Source: Gnetum montanum
Lineage: Eukaryota; Streptophyta; Gnetopsida; Gnetales; Gnetaceae
Reading direction: 5' to 3'
DNA length: 64,000 nucleotides
Assembly: GCA_015680685.1 (NCBI GenBank)
Contig: MNCI01008925.1
Location: 488,547-552,546, forward strand
Shown: positions 59,504 to 64,000 of the stretch, piece after piece
How positions within the stretch are numbered: the first letter of the stretch is position 1
Layout of the letters: every line of letters starts with the position of its first letter
Translations under genes and position numbers: made by a program
Notes under the pieces: generated by a model
What the model was told of the DNA's origin: nothing
The model's database searches: none
What the model saw: the letters and a program-made list of their open reading frames with translations, nothing else

Positions 59504-59975
59504 CTGCCTTTGTCTGGACCGTGGAATGTAAAAAAGCATTCTAATAGCTGAAAGAAAAACTTGTAGAGACTCCAATCCTACAAGCACCTAACTGGTTCAA
59601 ACCATTTCATATCATGATACATGCATCAAATCATGCCTTGGGAGATATGCTGACATAATTAGATGATAAGAAACATCCATACTACATCAGCTACCCTAGC
59701 TGAAGCATTGTAGGTGCACAACTAAACTACACCATCATAGAAAAGGAATTGATAGTAGTGGTGTTTACTCTAGAGAAGTTTAGGCATTATGTCCTTGGAT
59801 ACAAGGTGTGTGTGCACATGAACCATAGTGCCATCCACTTTCTAATGAACAAGCCAACAGTGAGACCCTATGTCATATGGTGGTTGGTGATCTTGTAGGA
59901 ATTCAATCTTACAATGGTAAATCAGAAGGACACTAAGAATGTGGTCATTGATCACTTGTCTCAGTTGGGATGACA
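59504..59975 (+). pseudogene. RNase H (element C)
   Basis: FVWTVECKKAF, LVETPILQAPNWFKPFHIM, HASNHALGDMLT, QLNYTIIEKELIVVVFTLEK, FRHYVLGYKV and DHLSQLG follow the Ty3/gypsy connection and RNase H order. The first catalytic Asp position reads His/Ala (IHASN where IcDAS is usual). Only one RNase H is present, unlike element D. Several stops. Confidence 0.78.
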
Positions 59976-61310
59976 AAGAGAAAGAAAATCACTTAGCTGA
60001 TATGTTTCCTGATGAACTCCTCTTTGCTAGGGCTATAACTAAATAATTGTTGAATGAGCCAAAATGGTATGATGGAATTCACACCTATCTTCTCACATAA
60101 GAGATGTGACAAGGGTTGGATCATCAGAAGAAAAAACAGTTTCTTCACCAGGTAAGACACTACATGGAGATCAATGGACACCTCTACAAGGTGTGTGCCG
60201 ATGGCTTGGTTTCTTGGTGTATTTCTAATGTTGATCAACTATGCATTTTCTAAGATGCTCATGAAGGTCCTGGTTGAGGACACTATCCTAGGAGACACAT
60301 GGCCATTAAAATCCTGATGGCATGGTACTATTGGCCAACAATCTTCAGGGATGCTCACAATTATGTCTGCTCTTGTGAATGATGCCAACAAGATGGTGGA
60401 ATGATTGCTTGAATGGAGGGACCTCAACAATGGATTTAACCACTAGAATCCTTCGACATTTGGGACATTGATTTTATGGGTCCCATCATGCCCATGTCAA
60501 ATGGAAAGGTGTACATCATAGTTATTGTTGACTATTATATGAAATGGATAGAAGTAGCAGCCATCATCAACTGTACATCTTCTACTGCTGCTGGATTTGT
60601 ACAACAAAATGTTGTAAATAGGTTTGGTGTGCCACATGCATTAATTTCTAATAATGGAACTCACTTTACAAGCATTAGCTTTTGGAAGCTCATGCAACAC
60701 TTGGGGGTTGAACATAAACTCACAACACCTTACCATCCCCAAGCTAATGGTCAAGCTAAGGTTACCAATATGGAAGTCACAAGAATACTAACAAGAACTA
60801 TTAGTAAGTATAGGAAATACTGAAGCACAAAACTTAACAATGCCCTTTGAGCCTACCGCTCAACATGGAAACTTCCTATAGGCTACTCTCCCTATGAGCT
60901 TATGTGCTAAAAATTACCAACACTTCCTATTCAATCTGAGCTCCATACACTTTTAATAGCTTGTGACCTCAACCTTAACGTGAGTCTAGCACAAAAAGAA
61001 AGACTAATGAATCTCAACTTGCTAGATGAAAGCTGATTGGTAGCCTTATCATCTAACAAGTTGCACAAGGCCTACAACAAAAAGCATTGTGACCTAAAAA
61101 TCAAAAAAGTAAAATTTCAACTAGGAGACAAGGTTCTCTAAAGGAACCCCACACACGCACCTCAATGAACTAAGTTTTAAACATTGTGAGAAGCACCTTA
61201 CATCATTTGTGAGACTTTTCCTTCTAGGGCCATGACGATCTACAAGAGTGAGAGCCCAAACAAGAAATAGCTGGTCAACATTCAACAAATCAAACCTTTC
61301 CATGAGCATA
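59976..61310 (+). pseudogene. Integrase (element C), two catalytic residues replaced
   Basis: It follows RNase H through ADMFPDELLFA, an Athila-type linker. The HHCC finger (DAHEGPG, GHYPRR, YYWPTIF, CSCE, stop, C) is at about 60250-60390. The core keeps the first Asp (WDIDFMGP), but the second reads Asn (HALISNNGTHF, AAT 60650-60652) and the Glu reads Lys (NGQAKVTN, AAG 60758-60760). All are G-to-A changes. The C-terminal part (GYSPYELM, ERLMNLNLLDE, FQLGDKVL) runs to about 61310 with stops. Domain order is normal. Confidence 0.87.
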
Positions 61311-61379
61311 AGCTAACTAATACAACAAATGCCTCACTGGATGGACAACCACACTAAATATTTTGGATCTCCTCCTTTC

Positions 61380-62014
61380 AACTTAGTTGTGGGTGAGATG
61401 GCCACTCATGCTAACTATATAAGTGGCTCCTTAACTTTTCAACTTTTTGTTTTGCACATTTTTTATTTTACAACTTTTTTGTTTACACATTCTTTATTTT
61501 ACATCTTTCTATTTTTATGTTATTAATCTTTTCTAGTTTTTTTTTTTACATCATCATTAGTACATTTCCTATTTCTTGAATATTGTACACGTTCTTTTAT
61601 TTTATTTGGTGTGATTTTCTAACTTTTTGTTAATAAGTGCCAAGTACAATGGCAATGCATTGCTTGATGGTGGTATGTACTTTTTTGTTATTTGATTGTT
61701 CATGTTTGGTTTTTGGCTTTGAATTTCATTACAGATAATTAGGACATGGTTTCTTCTTCATGCAACAAGTAGTGAGTCCACAACATCCATCCATCCACAA
61801 ACTCTATTATTTTCTTTGTTTTGGAAACGTGCAGTCCCTTTTTCATTAATAAAACTTTAACAAATATGTGACTTTGGTAGTTTCCAAAATTGGGAAGGAT
61901 TCAAAGGTTTGAATAGGGTGTGGCTTCAAGGGGATTTGGTATTCTTTATGCCTTTCTATTTGCATATGGATTTCTTACCATTCTGTGTTAATCAATAAAA
62001 GGAAGTTGAATAAG
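61380..62014 (+). other. Post-integrase untranslated block of element C
   Basis: CTTAGTTGTGGGTGAGATGG (61383) is followed by a T-rich tract (about 61430-61640). Then AGTGAGTCCACAACATCCAT (about 61770) matches the post-gag block of A (34867) and B (49429). This equivalence shows what is missing in A, B and F. Confidence 0.6.
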
Positions 62015-62267
62015 TCCTTACATGGTGTGGTTCTCATTAGAAAAAAATGATGAGGATTCAAAGCACACCCCTTAGACAAAATAAATGCATACGTCCTCGC
62101 ATGGTGTGGTTCTCATTAGAAGAAAAAATCCGATGAGGATTTAAAGCATAGCCCTTGGACAAAATATATGCATGTGTTTTTGCATGGTGTGGTTCCCATT
62201 TCAAAAAAAAAAGAAAAAACAACAAAAATGGGAATTCAAAGCACACCCCTTTAACAAAATAAATGGG
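62015..62267 (+). repeat. Three-copy tandem repeat, about 78-92 bp units (element C)
   Basis: Copies begin near 62015, 62094 and 62176. Each has GCATGGTGTGGTTCTCATT (first copy ACATGG), an A-rich run, ATTCAAAGCACACCCCTT and ACAAAATAAATG. Related single blocks in A (CACTCCTCCCTTGAACAAAA) and B suggest that one unit is ancestral. Confidence 0.8.
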
Positions 62268-63112
62268 CTACAAGCACTAGTTATGGGACTCATCCCCCTT
62301 AACTAAGGCCCTTCCTCACTTCCTACTTCTTCTCTAATAAGGAATGGCGGTTATTCTATGGGAGCACTCTTGTGTCTCAAGGGGTAGACTAGTCTTAGAA
62401 TGATGATGAAAAGTCACTGAACATGGTTGGTTTTGGTTTGGACTAAGGATGGATCCTATCAAGTCATTTAACCACAAATTCCACAAGGGGCTTCATGTGA
62501 CCTTAATCAAGAACTCCATTCCACTCTCTCTCATCCATCTATGCTTTCTGTGTCTCACCTCACTACCGATTGCATGTTCTTATTCGATGTCTTAGTTTGA
62601 TGTGTCAGAATTCTTAGTTAGTTTCTTCCAAATTTTTGTACTTAACCTTCTATAACCATTAATCATCCATGAAGCCCATGAACTCTTTAGTTTGAGGTTA
62701 TGCAAAGGCATAAAATGCCTATGCCTGCATTGTGGAGGATCCACTTGCATATCTTTTGGTTGAGTTAGTTAAGGTCTTTACCTTTAGACACATTTACAAT
62801 CAAATTCTTTTTGTTTACCCCATCAATGACATCCAGTTATGCACATCTTCACAATAATTTTTAGTGAGCCTTTGTTTTTATTATTGTGAAGTCTTACACC
62901 CTCTTCAAATATTTCCTTATGTTGAACTTTCTTCAAATTTAATGGACCACTTATCTATTTTACCCTATCTGTCAACCTCCCCACTAATACTACTAAACGA
63001 ATCAATCTACCACAATCACAACTTAACCAAGTGTAACCATTGACAAGATAAGGCATTTAATAGCTATGTGTTACACATTTCATACTAATTCATGATTTTG
63101 TTGTGACTGCAG

Positions 63113-63330
63113 TGGAAAGCATGGACTCAAAGCAAGACCATCTTTGTCAAGGATGATGTAGCAGTACAACACAATGAGGATTGTTCATGTCCATTGGATC
63201 TTCTCTCTCATTCTTCTACTACCAAGAGGCATTCAATGTCAGTGTTATCCAGGGTGTTTACTTCTCTTATCATGACCACCCAATTTTGTAAAGATTGTAT
63301 CTCCATACACTTAGGCACTTAGAGTCTGTA
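63113..63330 (+). pseudogene. ORFX stub of element C
   Basis: GTGACTGCAG at 63103-63112 matches the splice-acceptor-like sequence before ORFX in A (GTGATTGCAG). The ATG has lost its A. Only about 200 bases of unrelated-looking sequence follow before the purine tract, so nearly all of ORFX, and the promoter cassette, is gone. Confidence 0.5.
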
Positions 63331-63432
63331 TGTTCCATTTGAGTCAGTTGTATATCAGTCAATAATCCCATACCTACTGAATATTCTGTAAAGAACTTGT
63401 TCCTCCTCTTCTTCACTCTAGGATAAGTTTTC

Positions 63433-63449
63433 ATTTAGTTGTGGGGGTA
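63433..63449 (+). other. Polypurine tract of element C
   Basis: ATTTAGTTGTGGGGGTA stands directly before TGATAAATC, with the lead-in AGGATAAGTTTTC as in A and B. Confidence 0.75.
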
Positions 63450-64000
63450 TGATAAATCACATTGTTCATCTACTCTGACGTCGAGTATGCAACATTCGAG
63501 CCATGATGTTGGGTATCTAACGTTGGGACCTTAATGCGACATTAGACATTTGACATCAAGGGATATACTCTGGCCTATAAATATAGTGCTTGGGCTCCCA
63601 TTTTGGCATGATTTTTTGGAGTCATTTTTCATTTCTTAGTCAAAGTAGCAAAGCTCTTACAGTTTATTTTCTCCAAAGCTAGAATATTTTCTAAGTGCCT
63701 GCAGAAGAAGTCTAAGTGTGTACAGTTCTTTTTTCGAACACTGATGCACCTGAGCGCAGTAGTATGATGGGAATAAAACAAACTCTGTTGACAATCCTTG
63801 TAGCACTGAGAATAGATTAATGTTTCTTTTAATGCACTTTACTTTCAAGCACTCTACTTTAATGCATTTGAATTAAGTAATTACTTTTCAGTAGTTAATG
63901 AGCACAAGCTTGACCACTTCGAACGTACATATAGTACTTGGTAACCTAGTAATGCTTAACATTTGGTAGCCCAACAGCACTATATGTGTTCAGGATGTGT
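63450..64000 (+). repeat. Element C 3' LTR (truncated by window end)
   Basis: TGATAAATCACATTGTTCATC onward matches the 5' LTR of C (45788-45950 and then 54942 on), with GACATC-type motifs and an intact TATA box at 63576-63583. It is uninterrupted here, which confirms that B is an insertion in the other copy. Confidence 0.9.

Larger units (their letters stand above)
45788..64000 (+). mobile_element. Element C: Athila-like retrotransposon with degraded pol, 3' end outside window
   Basis: The 5' LTR starts at 45788, is interrupted by element B (45951-54936) and ends at 55627. The 3' LTR starts at 63450 and runs off the window. The interior has a tRNA-Asp-type primer site, gag, protease, the start of RT, RNase H, integrase, a tandem-repeat block, an ORFX stub and a polypurine tract. 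There is one RNase H only, so it is Athila-like rather than Tat-like. RT is largely deleted and the integrase and protease active sites are mutated. Confidence 0.88.

Noticed and set aside
1-64000. Host protein-coding genes, tRNA or rRNA genes
   Set aside because: No stretch shows a host gene with intact exons outside the mobile elements, and no tRNA-like A and B boxes or rRNA sequence was recognised by eye; a tRNA scan would be needed to exclude small genes.

Overview
The window is repeat-dominated plant nuclear DNA: AT-rich, with no host gene I can support, and built almost entirely of old Ty3/gypsy (Metaviridae) LTR retrotransposons and LINE remnants. The plant assignment rests on the element lineages (Athila-like with tRNA-Asp-type primer sites; a Tat-like element with a second, archaeal-like RNase H) and on plant-type GT-AG introns. 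Paired LTRs differ by several percent (by eye), mostly transitions, and most in-frame stops are TAG/TGA/TAA where related copies have Gln, Arg or Trp. This looks like long decay of methylated cytosines. A large-genome seed plant, possibly a gymnosperm, would fit, but the species cannot be read from the sequence.

Layout. 1-524: end of an LTR whose element lies to the left. 540-1010: LINE ORF2 remnant. 1011-4605: unassigned. 4606-~29930: element F (+, Athila-like, gag and protease, no RT or integrase), split at 8268/25725 by element D (8269-25724, minus strand, Tat-like, 17.5 kb, 1573-bp LTRs, target duplication AGAAA). 31668-40328: element A (+, target duplication ATATT), lying inside a second LINE remnant (~31530-31667 and 40334-41580). 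~42290-45010: decayed coiled-coil gene of unknown family (minus). 45788-window end: element C (+, Athila-like, with remnants of gag, protease, RT, RNase H and integrase), whose 5' LTR is interrupted by element B (45951-54936, +, target duplication TCAGT).

How the parts relate. A, B, C and F are relatives: same tRNA-Asp-type primer site, same LTR end (CATCA), same polypurine tract, and the same post-pol block. A, B and F have lost RT, RNase H and integrase, but A and B (and F in truncated form) keep gag plus a large 3' gene, here called ORFX. ORFX resembles the plant 'putative plant transposon protein' (Transposase_32-type) domain followed by a coiled coil. Upstream of ORFX in A and B lies a cassette that copies the U3/TATA architecture of the element's own LTR, then an extra polypurine-tract-like site, then a splice-acceptor-like sequence touching the ATG. 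These would be non-autonomous elements that keep a separately promoted accessory gene.

Element D carries an antisense eight-exon gene (15421-19464) between its protease and RT coding regions. All seven GT-AG introns join exons in a consistent phase. Exon 2 looks like an FCP1/NLI-interacting-factor phosphatase domain and the later exons resemble the ORFX plan. The gene is bracketed by units of a short tandem repeat related to a larger array near the element's 3' LTR. This antisense gene and the ORFX promoter cassette are the most interesting parts of the window. Two single N positions (27726, 32079) are flanked by exact 46- and 53-bp duplications and look like unmerged assembly joins.
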